A stretch of 64,000 nucleotides of DNA, taken from Rhodobacteraceae bacterium S2214 (GTDB lineage: Bacteria > Pseudomonadota > Alphaproteobacteria > Rhodobacterales > Rhodobacteraceae). Below, piece by piece: positions 38,606-46,901 of this stretch. The notes under the pieces are model-generated. The model did not search any database and had not been told where the DNA came from. It worked only from the letters and a program-made list of their open reading frames with translations. Numbering within the stretch: the first letter of the stretch is position 1; each line of letters begins with the position of its first letter. The stretch covers positions 1,338,001 to 1,402,000 of the forward strand of contig CP081161.1 of assembly GCA_025141675.1 (NCBI GenBank), written 5' to 3'. The translations under genes were made by a program, and so were the position numbers.

Positions 38606-40555
38606 TCAGCTTCGTAGGTCGGGTGGGGTGGCTTCTAGGCCGAGATCTTTGACGATCTCGTCGAGGGCAATCACCTTGGTCTGCTTTTCACCCAAACGAC
38701 GCAGGTTGACGGTCCGTTCTTCAACTTCACGCGCGCCGATCGCGAGGATCGCAGGCACCTTGCCAAGCGAATGTTCGCGGACCTTATAGTTGATCTTTTC
38801 GTTGCGAATGTCGGCTTCAGCCCGCACGCCCGCAGCTTTCAGCGCCGCAACAACTTCATGCACGTAGTCATTGGCGTCCGAGATGATCGAGGCCACGACG
38901 ACCTGACGCGGTGCCAGCCAGAACGGCAGTTTGCCCGCGTGTTCCTCGATCAGAATGCCGATAAAGCGTTCAAAGGATCCGAGGGTCGCGCGGTGCAGCA
39001 TGACCGGCTGATGTTTGTTGCCATCCTGTCCGATATAACTCGCGTCGAGCCGTTCGGGCAGGTTTGCGTCCACCTGAAGTGTGCCACATTGCCAGTCGCG
39101 GCCAATCGCGTCGGTTAGTGTGAATTCAAGCTTTGGCCCGTAGAACGCGCCTTCACCTTCGAGGATTTCAAACTCATGCCCTGCCGCACGACATGCATCG
39201 CCAAGCGCTGCTTCCATCTGGTCCCAAGTCTCGTCCGACCCGATCCGTTTTTCAGGACGTGTGGACAGTTTGATGGTCCAGTCGTCAAAGCCGAGATCGC
39301 TGTAGACGCGGGACAGGAAGTCGATGAAGACCTTGGTTTCCGCAGTGATCTGGTCATCGGCGCAGAAGATGTGCCCATCGTCTTGGGTAAAGCCGCGCAC
39401 GCGCATGATGCCGTGCAGCGCGCCTGACGGCTCATACCGTGCGCAAGACCCGAATTCGGCCATGCGCAGCGGCAGGTCGCGGTAAGATTTCAAGCCTTGG
39501 TTAAAGATTTGCACGTGGCACGGGCAGTTCATCGGCTTGAGCGCGTTGACCGCTTTTTCACGTGCATGATCTTCGTCAACTTCGACGATGAACATGTTTT
39601 CTTGGTACTTTTCCCAGTGACCTGACGCTTCCCACAATTTGCGGTCCACGACTTGTGGCGTGTTCACTTCGACGTAGCCGCCTTTGCGCTGTTGGCGGCG
39701 CATGTAGTCTTGCAGTTCGGTGTACACCTGCCAGCCGTTAGGGTGCCAGAAGACCTGACCGGGCGCTTCTTCTTGCATATGGAACAAGTCCATTTCGCGA
39801 CCCAACTTGCGGTGATCACGCAAGGCAGCTTCTTCCAGACGGTGCAAGTGTTGTTTCAGACCTTCTTTGTTGGTGAAGGCCGCGCCGTAGATACGTTGCA
39901 ACATCGGACGGTCGCTGTCGCCGCGCCAGTAGGCACCTGCGATGGACATCAGTTTGAAGCAATCACCCGCGATCTGCCCAGTGTGCTGCAGGTGCGGTCC
40001 ACGACACAGGTCTTGCCAGTCGCCATGCCAATACATGCGTAGCGGTTCATCACCCGGGATGCTTTCGATGAGTTCGACCTTGTACGGTTCGCCCTTATCT
40101 TTGTAGTGCTGGATTGCCCGTGGGCGATCCCAAATCTCGGTTCGGACTTCATCGCGCTTGTTGATGATTTCCTTCATCTTCTTTTCAATAGTCGCGAGAT
40201 CTTCGGGAACGAAAGGTTCTTTGCGATCAAAGTCGTAGTACCAACCGTCTTTGATCACAGGCCCGATAGTGACCTGCACATCTGGCCACAATTCTTGGAC
40301 TGCACGCGCCATGATGTGCGCTAGATCGTGGCGAACAAGTTCCAGTGCTTGCTCTTCATCTTTCATGGTGTGCAGCGCGATGGACGCGTCTTCCTCAATC
40401 GGCCAATGCAGGTCGAAATGCTGCCCGTTCACGGTCGCAGAAATCGCCTTTTTGCGCAGGCTGCTTGATATATCAGCAGCTACGTCAGCGGCAGTGATGC
40501 CAGCCTCGTATTGGCGCGCGTTGCCGTCAGGAAATGTAAGAGAGATTTGGGCCAT
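38606..40555 (-). CDS. thrS: Threonyl-tRNA synthetase
   Basis: ThrS charges tRNA-Thr and edits serine. The 649-residue length is full. The order is TGS domain (residues 1-60), editing domain with [10 protein letters not shown] (near 77-86), a class II catalytic core with the zinc-ligand cysteine in L-K-P-M-N-C-P-C-H and G-S-C-A-R-Y-E, and a C-terminal anticodon-binding domain. No T-box or leader gene is evident upstream, as expected for Alphaproteobacteria. The ATG follows a GGAG-like site; the gene is monocistronic in this window. Confidence 0.97.
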   Translation of the reverse strand: MAQISLTFPDGNARQYEAGITAADVAADISSSLRKKAISATVNGQHFDLHWPIEEDASIALHTMKDEEQALELVRHDLAHIMARAVQELWPDVQVTIGPVIKDGWYYDFDRKEPFVPEDLATIEKKMKEIINKRDEVRTEIWDRPRAIQHYKDKGEPYKVELIESIPGDEPLRMYWHGDWQDLCRGPHLQHTGQIAGDCFKLMSIAGAYWRGDSDRPMLQRIYGAAFTNKEGLKQHLHRLEEAALRDHRKLGREMDLFHMQEEAPGQVFWHPNGWQVYTELQDYMRRQQRKGGYVEVNTPQVVDRKLWEASGHWEKYQENMFIVEVDEDHAREKAVNALKPMNCPCHVQIFNQGLKSYRDLPLRMAEFGSCARYEPSGALHGIMRVRGFTQDDGHIFCADDQITAETKVFIDFLSRVYSDLGFDDWTIKLSTRPEKRIGSDETWDQMEAALGDACRAAGHEFEILEGEGAFYGPKLEFTLTDAIGRDWQCGTLQVDANLPERLDASYIGQDGNKHQPVMLHRATLGSFERFIGILIEEHAGKLPFWLAPRQVVVASIISDANDYVHEVVAALKAAGVRAEADIRNEKINYKVREHSLGKVPAILAIGAREVEERTVNLRRLGEKQTKVIALDEIVKDLGLEATPPDLRS

Positions 40556-40790
40556 GCTATTGGGCTCCTCGTCAGTTTGGCGCCTACGAAGCGCCCGGTT
40601 GCGGGTTATGTGTTTGGCCTAAATGGCGAAACTTCGCGAAGCGGTCAAGGCACCACCTGTGCGCCCGCGGTCCGCCATCTTGAAAGGTGACGGCGCGCGA
40701 CACGCAATCGCCATTCAGCATCCGTCCTTGCGCCACAATTGGGCGGCAAAACGACCCCATGCAGTATTCTTATGAGCAAGGTGTCATCTA

Positions 40791-41384
40791 ATGAGAGAGA
40801 TTTTACTGGGTTTTTTCGCTTTGGCGATCCTGTCGGCCTGTGGCGGGGGAAGTACGTCAAATCCGCCGCCAATATCTGGGATTAATGCGCTCCGCGCGGA
40901 AACGTCCCGACTTGCCGCAATAGGCGAGACGCTTGATGTCACGCCCGCCGATTCAGTTGCAGTCACCGGACGCGCCGAATTTAAAGGCGTTTTGGCGGTT
41001 GGATTGCTGCCTGACTCATATGGTGGGATCGGGTTGGGCGGTGATATGATCATGGGCGTCGACTTCGATACCGGCGATGTGACTGGCGAAGTAGTCGACT
41101 TTTACAGCCGCGATGGTGATGCACTTGACGGTGCATTGGCCCTATCGAATGGCGCGGCTTTTGCCTTTGCTGATGGCGTTTTCGTCGGTGCTGAGGTATC
41201 CGGTGACCTAGAGATTTACGGCGAAGTGAAAGACGTGGAAGGCATCATAGCCGGAGGTGTCGCAGGCGACAGCGGCGATATCGTGGCTGGGCTTGTCGAA
41301 TTGGACTATGACTGGCAACTGCCAGGCGACGGGCCAATCATTACTACGACGCTTGAGGGTGGATTCATCGTCGAACGTCAGTAG
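40791..41384 (+). CDS. TbpB-like surface lipoprotein 3, short form (predicted Slam cargo)
   Basis: The 197-residue product has a lipoprotein signal (MREILLGFFALAILSACGGG, lipobox L-S-A-C) and a single beta domain of about 150 residues. Strand patterns G-R-A-E-F-K-G-V-L-A-V-G, G-D-V-T-G-E-V-V-D-F, V-S-G-D-L-E-I-Y-G-E and the end L-E-G-G-F-I-V-E-R-Q resemble the C-terminal barrel of the two longer lipoproteins in this window. An AAGGTG site lies seven bases before the ATG. No Slam gene is adjacent; the nearest is at 33198-34580. Surface export is inferred from family resemblance. Confidence 0.7.
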   Translation: MREILLGFFALAILSACGGGSTSNPPPISGINALRAETSRLAAIGETLDVTPADSVAVTGRAEFKGVLAVGLLPDSYGGIGLGGDMIMGVDFDTGDVTGEVVDFYSRDGDALDGALALSNGAAFAFADGVFVGAEVSGDLEIYGEVKDVEGIIAGGVAGDSGDIVAGLVELDYDWQLPGDGPIITTTLEGGFIVERQ

Positions 41385-41443
41385 TCGCACAACCTGCACA
41401 ATACGATCTTGCGGGGCGGTGGGCTGTGTGGTCATTTGGCCCC

Positions 41444-42202
41444 ATGACACAGACATCTGATCCCGCATTTTTCGTGACGCCGCAGGGGCGTCGTATTGCT
41501 TATCACCTGACGGACGGCGCCGCGCCTGCGGTTGTTTTCCTAGGCGGTTTCAAATCCGATATGATGGGCACAAAGGCCATCCACCTTGAAGAATGGGCGC
41601 GTCGTGAAGGTCGCGCTTTTTTGCGGTTCGATTATTCGGGGCATGGAGAAAGCGACGGCGCGTTCACGGACGGCGCGATTGGCGATTGGTTCGAAGATGC
41701 CCGCGCCGCCATCGGTTTGATCGCTGGCAAGGTTGTCTTGGTCGGGTCCTCCATGGGCGGGTGGATTTCGTTGCTTTTGGCCCGCGATATGCCTGAACGG
41801 ATTGCAGGGTTAGTGACCATCGCTGCCGCTCCTGATTTTACCGAAGACAGCATGTGGGCCGGATTTGATGATACGCAAAAGGCGGCGCTGGAAACTGACG
41901 GGCAGGTCGCATTGCCGTCAGAGTATGGTGATCCCTACATCATCACGAAGCGCCTGATCGCCGAAGGGCGTGATCGCCTTGTCCTGCGTGATCCGCTGGA
42001 TCTGCCATTCCCGACGCGTTTCTTGCAGGGTACGGCGGATGCCGATGTGGATATGTCCGTCGCATTGCGCCTGCTTGATCATGCCAGTGGCCCTGACATG
42101 CGGCTGACGCTTGTGGATGGGGCGGATCACCGGTTTTCTGATGAGACCTGCCTTGATCTGATCCAAACTTCCGTCACAGACGTTCTGCAATCCCTGACCT
42201 AA
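41444..42202 (+). CDS. Alpha/beta hydrolase, intact triad
   Basis: The 252-residue cytoplasmic hydrolase has a lid-less fold: strand A-V-V-F-L-G-G, oxyanion region F-D-Y-S-G-H-G-E-S-D-G, elbow V-G-S-S-M-G-G-W with the serine near residue 106, an aspartate in G-T-A-D-A-D-V and the histidine in G-A-D-H-R-F-S. These fit palmitoyl-thioesterase/ABHD10-like carboxylesterases of bacteria. The ATG at 41444 begins MTQTSDPAFF; an upstream frame extension of six codons has no support. The following gene is a transporter on the same strand. Confidence 0.82.
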   Translation: MTQTSDPAFFVTPQGRRIAYHLTDGAAPAVVFLGGFKSDMMGTKAIHLEEWARREGRAFLRFDYSGHGESDGAFTDGAIGDWFEDARAAIGLIAGKVVLVGSSMGGWISLLLARDMPERIAGLVTIAAAPDFTEDSMWAGFDDTQKAALETDGQVALPSEYGDPYIITKRLIAEGRDRLVLRDPLDLPFPTRFLQGTADADVDMSVALRLLDHASGPDMRLTLVDGADHRFSDETCLDLIQTSVTDVLQSLT

Positions 42203-42287
42203 AGCCGATCAAACGTGACGTCACGCTAGGGACAGCGCCACAGACCGCTTAGGCACGATCCAACCAAATACGTGGGAGGATTGGGGC

Positions 42288-43628
42288 ATGGCGTTATCTT
42301 TGGGACAAAAGGCGGGCTGGGGGCTGGCCGACATGGGCATCGTGGTCTTTGTCGTGGTCAAACAACTGCTCGTGCTGGTTTTTCTGACGTCCGTTTTGGG
42401 GGTCCCTGTCGGGATCGCGGGATTTGTCACCACGGCTGTGTTGATCTTCGATATGATTACAGACCCGCTTGTTGGTCACTACAGCGACAGAACCCATAGC
42501 CGGTTCGGGCGACGCGCCCCGTGGATGGCGGTTGGCGCGGTTGTGATGGCAGCAGGAATGGCCGCATTGTTTGCTGTGCCCGATGGGCTGCCGTTGGCCG
42601 GCGATCTGGCCTGGGTCATCGCATTTTTTGGTGTCGCCACCATTGGCTTCACGATGGTTGCGATCCCGTTTAGTGCGCAAGCGGGCGAAATGACCCAGGA
42701 TCCGCGTGAACGGTCCGCCATGACCGGCTGGCGCATGGGGTTCGCGAGTGTTGGTATCCTAATCGGCGGCGCATTGGTGCCCGGATTGGCCGCAAACATG
42801 GGATACGCCATGGCTGCTGTGGCTGTTAGCCCCCTCATCATCGGTGCGATCTGGATATCCCTGTTTGCGACGCGCAAAGCCCCGCGACTGGCGCAAACCG
42901 CCCCGATCCCATTGAAAAAAGCCTATCGTTTGGTTTTCGACAACCGCGCCTTCATGGTGTTGGTCGCGTTATATGGCGTGATGACTCTTGCAATTGCACT
43001 GATCACCGCCGGATTGCCGTTTGCTGCGATCTATCTCATCGTTGATGCGGGGGACAACGCGCTGTCAGGCGTGGCCGAGGCGTTGACGACGCTCAGCTTG
43101 ATGTTCGCGGCCTTTGTTGTCGGTTCTATCGTCAGCCAAGCGTTTTGGGTTCGGCTGTCTAATCGGATCGGCAAATTAGCGGCGTTGCAAGGCGGGCTGG
43201 TTTTGTATGTGACGTTGCTGTGCGGGCTGTTTTCTGTGCTGCCGTCGGTCAATGTCACGGCGATGGCGGGGATGTTTGTGCTCGCTGGTTTTGCGAACGG
43301 ATCGTACCAGCAAATCCCTTGGGCGTTGTACCCTGATCTGATGGATGTCACGCGGGCCAAGACGGGGGCTGCGATCGAAGGTGCGTTTTCTGCGGTCTGG
43401 CTGTTCGGTCAGAAATTGGCAAACGCGTTGGCACCGCTGGTGTTGGGGCTTTTCTTGCAGGCAGCGGGCTGGTTAGAGACAACAGCAGGCGTGGTCACCC
43501 AAGAACCGAGCGCGATCACAATGCTGCATGTCGCAATCACATTGATGCCTGCTGCCATTTTGGTGATTTCTCTTTTGGGGCTGGCTTTGGTATACCGACC
43601 GTTGGCACAGGCAGCACTTGGCAGATAA
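42288..43628 (+). CDS. MFS transporter of the GPH (MelB-like) sugar/cation symporter type
   Basis: The 446-residue protein has twelve hydrophobic helices. The N-terminal G-W-G-L-A-D motif, the D-P-L-V-G-H-Y-S-D-R-T loop with the H-S-R-F-G-R-R basic cluster, and the central L-F-A-T-R-K-A gap match the glycoside-pentoside-hexuronide:cation symporter family. A GGGAGGA ribosome binding site precedes the ATG. The gene is followed immediately by an alpha/beta hydrolase gene, which suggests uptake of an ester or sugar-like substrate, but this is inference. Confidence 0.85.
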   Translation: MALSLGQKAGWGLADMGIVVFVVVKQLLVLVFLTSVLGVPVGIAGFVTTAVLIFDMITDPLVGHYSDRTHSRFGRRAPWMAVGAVVMAAGMAALFAVPDGLPLAGDLAWVIAFFGVATIGFTMVAIPFSAQAGEMTQDPRERSAMTGWRMGFASVGILIGGALVPGLAANMGYAMAAVAVSPLIIGAIWISLFATRKAPRLAQTAPIPLKKAYRLVFDNRAFMVLVALYGVMTLAIALITAGLPFAAIYLIVDAGDNALSGVAEALTTLSLMFAAFVVGSIVSQAFWVRLSNRIGKLAALQGGLVLYVTLLCGLFSVLPSVNVTAMAGMFVLAGFANGSYQQIPWALYPDLMDVTRAKTGAAIEGAFSAVWLFGQKLANALAPLVLGLFLQAAGWLETTAGVVTQEPSAITMLHVAITLMPAAILVISLLGLALVYRPLAQAALGR

Positions 43629-44498
43629 ATGTATGAGATCCAAACGCTAGAAGCGGACATCGCGGCGGCGGAAGCAAAGGTAGACCATCTGCGTGATGGA
43701 TGTGCCAAATGTATCAGTTGGGCAGGGGACGCGGGCGTACAAACGGATTTAGCGGTCGTGTTTATCCACGGGTTTTCTGCGACATGCGGTGAATTGCGCC
43801 CATTGCCCGAAATGATAGCAGAGGCGCTGGGCGCAAATCTGTTTTGCACGCGTTTGATGGGGCATGGCCTAGACGGCGACGCAATGGGCCGCGCCACCTT
43901 GGAAGGATGGCGCGCTGATGTGCGCGAGTCAGCAGCCATCGGGCAAAGCCTTGGCAAAAAAGTGCTCTACATCGGCTGTTCGACCGGGTGCACGCTGACG
44001 ACCTTGGGGCTGACGAATGGTGACATTCCGACAGACACGGCGCTGGGCGCGGTGTTTGTGTCACCCAATTTCGGACTGCGGCACAAGGCGGCACAGGCCG
44101 TGTTGGACATCCCGTTCTCGGAATACTGGGCCCCTTATTTAATTGGTAAAGAACGCAAATTCGACGTTATCAGTGACGGGCACGCTCAGTTCTGGACGAC
44201 ACGCTATCCGACCAAGGCGGTGAAACCGATGGGGGATGCGGTGCGGGCGGCAATGCGATCTAAATTGTCGGGCATTCACACACCAATGTTTATGGCCGTG
44301 AACCCGGATGATCAGGTGATTAACCCGACGCGTGCCCGCAAAGTGATGATGGAATGGGGCGGTCCGACGTATAAGTTGGCGCTGAAACAGACCAAGGACG
44401 ACGACGCCATGGGGCACGTCATGGCGGGTGATGTCTTTAGTCCCGGCCAAACTGCGCCACTTGCGGCACGTATTGTCGAATGGGCACATAATCTCTGA
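43629..44498 (+). CDS. Alpha/beta hydrolase (serine aminopeptidase/lysophospholipase-like)
   Basis: The 289-residue hydrolase starts with the base after the transporter stop. It contains F-I-H-G-F-S-A (oxyanion strand), the elbow Y-I-G-C-S-T-G-C with the serine near residue 118, an aspartate in V-N-P-D-D-Q-V and the histidine in A-M-G-H-V-M-A, so the triad is complete. The family look is that of monoacylglycerol-lipase-like hydrolases. The tight coupling with the GPH-type transporter points to shared substrate handling. A hairpin lies downstream. Confidence 0.8.
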   Translation: MYEIQTLEADIAAAEAKVDHLRDGCAKCISWAGDAGVQTDLAVVFIHGFSATCGELRPLPEMIAEALGANLFCTRLMGHGLDGDAMGRATLEGWRADVRESAAIGQSLGKKVLYIGCSTGCTLTTLGLTNGDIPTDTALGAVFVSPNFGLRHKAAQAVLDIPFSEYWAPYLIGKERKFDVISDGHAQFWTTRYPTKAVKPMGDAVRAAMRSKLSGIHTPMFMAVNPDDQVINPTRARKVMMEWGGPTYKLALKQTKDDDAMGHVMAGDVFSPGQTAPLAARIVEWAHNL

Positions 44499-44616
44499 CT
44501 TTCCCCCTTCCATTGGGGAAAGACTTGCGCCTAAAGAATGCGGACGGCAGTGTCGTCACAATCAAAAAAGTATCAGGCAAGCAGACCCATGAAATTGTTC
44601 AAGGCCCTCAAATAGT

Positions 44617-45327
44617 ATGGGCGATCCGGTAGTCTTTATTCCGCCAATGTTGTGCGATGCCCGTGTTTTTGCGGATCAAATCGCCGAATTGTCGCGCGAT
44701 AATCCCGTCCTGTTTGCGCCGACGCGCGGGATGGATACGATCGAGGCGATCGCGGCCCAGATTTTGTCATGGGCACCGCAGGAATTTGCTTTGGCTGGCG
44801 GTGGCATGGGCGGCATGGTTGCGCTTGAATTGCTGCGACGCGCGCCCAAACGTATCACGCGTGTGGCGTTCATCAATGTGAATGCCCAAGCCGATACACC
44901 TAAAACCGCCGCAGACCGCGAACCGATCATCATTGCCGCCAAGGCCGGCCGCTTTAACGATGTGATCGCCGAACGCTTCGCACCAGAACGGTTTTGCGAA
45001 GACACCGATGTCACAGCCTTGATGCCGTTGCTGCATGATATGGCAGAGGGCATTGGCGCAGAGGCGTTCGTAAAGCAGGCGCGTGCGGTCCAGCGCCGCA
45101 AAGACCAACAAGCAGTGCTGCGCAAGATCAAGCAGCCTGCGTTGGTGATATCAAGCGACAGCGACCCAGATAACACGAAACGCAGGCAAGATTTCGTGGC
45201 CGAGATGATCCCGTATGCCAAACACGAGGTGATCAAAGGCGCAGGGCTTTTGCCATCGCTTGAACAGCCCGCGCAGTTGTCGAAAATACTCAGGGACTGG
45301 TGCCGCCAGCCGCTGGTGCTGCGCTAA
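44617..45327 (+). CDS. Alpha/beta-hydrolase-fold protein lacking the catalytic serine and histidine
   Basis: The 236-residue fold is clear (P-P-M-L-C-D-A-R-V-F strand and a K-R-I-T-R-V-A-F-I-N-V helix-strand), but the nucleophile elbow reads G-G-G-M-G-G: glycine 63 stands where the serine of G-x-S-x-G should be. The usual C-terminal histidine is also absent, since the segment reads K-G-A-G-L-L-P-S-L-E-Q-P where relatives have a G-H-L-P type turn. The C-terminal S-S-D-S-D-P acid region persists. The reading frame is intact, so this looks like a pseudoenzyme, a ligand-binding derivative or a decaying gene. A small frame ending one base earlier (44590-44616) may be a leader. Confidence 0.75.
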   Translation: MGDPVVFIPPMLCDARVFADQIAELSRDNPVLFAPTRGMDTIEAIAAQILSWAPQEFALAGGGMGGMVALELLRRAPKRITRVAFINVNAQADTPKTAADREPIIIAAKAGRFNDVIAERFAPERFCEDTDVTALMPLLHDMAEGIGAEAFVKQARAVQRRKDQQAVLRKIKQPALVISSDSDPDNTKRRQDFVAEMIPYAKHEVIKGAGLLPSLEQPAQLSKILRDWCRQPLVLR

Positions 45328-45332
45328 AGAAA

Positions 45333-45355
45333 AAGGCGGTCACTGGGACCGCCTT
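45333..45355. terminator. Bidirectional terminator between hydrolase-like gene and phaZ
   Basis: A 9-base-pair stem (AAGGCGGTC at 45333-45341 with GACCGCCTT at 45347-45355) with a five-base loop lies between two convergent genes. T and A tracts on both sides allow use from both strands. Confidence 0.8.
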
Positions 45356-45358
45356 CTC

Positions 45359-46801
45359 TTATTTCTTGCTGTTTGCCGCTTTGCGTCCGGCCCTTGTTTT
45401 GGGGGCTGCTTTCGCTTTGGTCGGTTTCTTTTCCGTCTTTTCCGCAGCTTTCACCGGTTCGGCCTTTGGGGCAGCTTTGGTCTTTTTGGCGGCAGGCTTC
45501 TTCGGTGGATTGTCTGCGACGACTTTCAGGTCAGCCTTAGCTGGTGCTGGCTTGGCCGCGGGTGCAGGGTCTTCGGAATTGGCATCGATGAAATCCAACA
45601 CCAACGGGCGGATGTTGTCCCGCCAGCTGCGCCCCGCAAAGATACCGTAGTGACCAGCGCCCGGTTCGAGATGTGACGCTTTTTTACTGTCGTCCAATCC
45701 GGTCAAAAGCCCCAACGCCGCAAGGCATTGGCCCGGCGCAGAGATATCGTCTTCTTCACCTTCGACAATCTTCACCGCGACATTATCAATTTTGCCAATA
45801 TCGACCTGTTGGCCGTTCACAACAAAGGCATTACGCGCAATGTCGCGGCCTTTGAAAATACGTTCAACCGTCGACAGGTAGAATTCGGCGGTCATGTCCA
45901 TCACGGCAAGGTATTCGTCGTAGAAGATGTTGTGTTTGTCATGATCGCGGGCTTCGCCCTTGGCGGACTTGATGATCTGGTCGCGGAATGCGTTTGCGTG
46001 GGTTTCGCCGTTCATCGAAATGAAGGACGCCAATTGCAGCAAACCTGGGTACACCATGCGGCCAACGCCTGCATATTTGAAGCCAACGCGCTGGATCATA
46101 GTCTGTTCAAGCTGGCCCATGGTGACGGACCGACCAAAATCTGTGACTTCAGTATGGTTCGCTTCGGGGTCAACTGGGCCGCCGATCAACGTCAGGGATT
46201 TAGGCTGGGCAGTTGGATCTTCGCCAGCGAGATAGGCGGTCGCAGCAAGCGCAAGAGGCACGGGCTGACAAACAGCAATCACGTGGATGTCTGATCCAAG
46301 CTCTTTCATGAAATCGACGAGGTATAATGTGTAGTCTTCGACGTCGAACTTGCCTGCGCTGACGGGGATGTCGCGCGCATTGTGCCAGTCGGTCACATAT
46401 ACTTCGCAATCGGGCAAAAGGCTGATCACCGTTTTGCGCAGCAATGTCGCGTAGTGGCCGGACATCGGCGCGGCCAGCAGAACACGACGCTTCATCGGTT
46501 CGCGGCCTTGGACCTCGATATGGATCAAATCGCCAAAATCGCGTTCCAGCACAACTTTGACGTCGACAGGGTGGTCGCGGCCGTCGCCTGTCGGGACAGG
46601 CGGGATATTCCAATCCGGTTTTACAACCATGCGACCAAATGTCCGCTCAGTTACTTCGCCCCAAGCGCGCAACCAGTCCATTGCGGGGTTTGTGGTAAGC
46701 GACATCATCGGGTAGTCTGCAAATGCGCGTGCTGTTGCGCCCAACCATTGGTTGGTGTTGCGAGTGGCTTCCATGAGGTCGTATGTCATCATGTATTTCA
46801 T
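45359..46801 (-). CDS. phaZ: Intracellular polyhydroxyalkanoate depolymerase with basic tail
   Basis: PhaZ mobilises stored PHA granules. The catalytic domain (residues 1-405) carries the cysteine elbow V-I-A-V-C-Q-P (Cys178), typical of intracellular PhaZ, and a Y-L-V-D-F-M-K region plus the P-G-A-G-H-Y-G-I-F histidine near residue 389. Known family members end near here (about 420 residues). This protein continues for some 72 residues of lysine, alanine and proline (409-480, 19 lysines), resembling the low-complexity tails of histone H1-like or PhaM-type DNA/granule-binding proteins. It is divergent from phaC with a PhaR-like box between them. Confidence 0.92.
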   Translation of the reverse strand: MKYMMTYDLMEATRNTNQWLGATARAFADYPMMSLTTNPAMDWLRAWGEVTERTFGRMVVKPDWNIPPVPTGDGRDHPVDVKVVLERDFGDLIHIEVQGREPMKRRVLLAAPMSGHYATLLRKTVISLLPDCEVYVTDWHNARDIPVSAGKFDVEDYTLYLVDFMKELGSDIHVIAVCQPVPLALAATAYLAGEDPTAQPKSLTLIGGPVDPEANHTEVTDFGRSVTMGQLEQTMIQRVGFKYAGVGRMVYPGLLQLASFISMNGETHANAFRDQIIKSAKGEARDHDKHNIFYDEYLAVMDMTAEFYLSTVERIFKGRDIARNAFVVNGQQVDIGKIDNVAVKIVEGEEDDISAPGQCLAALGLLTGLDDSKKASHLEPGAGHYGIFAGRSWRDNIRPLVLDFIDANSEDPAPAAKPAPAKADLKVVADNPPKKPAAKKTKAAPKAEPVKAAEKTEKKPTKAKAAPKTRAGRKAANSKK

Positions 46802-46869
46802 TTGAGACGGCTCCTGTTCGCGCGCACTTGGTATTTATTAACGCCTGTTAATACAAAAGTAACGAAATG

Positions 46870-46881
46870 CTGCAACTGCAC
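46870..46881. promoter_or_regulatory. PhaR-like operator between phaZ and phaC (imperfect)
   Basis: The 12 bases CTGC-AACT-GCAC match CTGC-N3-GCAG except for one extra spacer base and the last base. The site lies about 21 bases before the phaC ATG and 70 bases before the phaZ ATG, so one bound repressor could affect both genes. Assignment rests on resemblance to the two perfect sites near phaP and phaR. Confidence 0.55.
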
Positions 46882-46901
46882 GGTAGGACGCATAGATTAA
46901 G

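Noticed and set aside
44499..44522. Hairpin after the serine hydrolase gene as a terminator
   Set aside because: The 8-base-pair stem CTTTCCCC/GGGGAAAG is real but has no T run, so I did not list it as a terminator.
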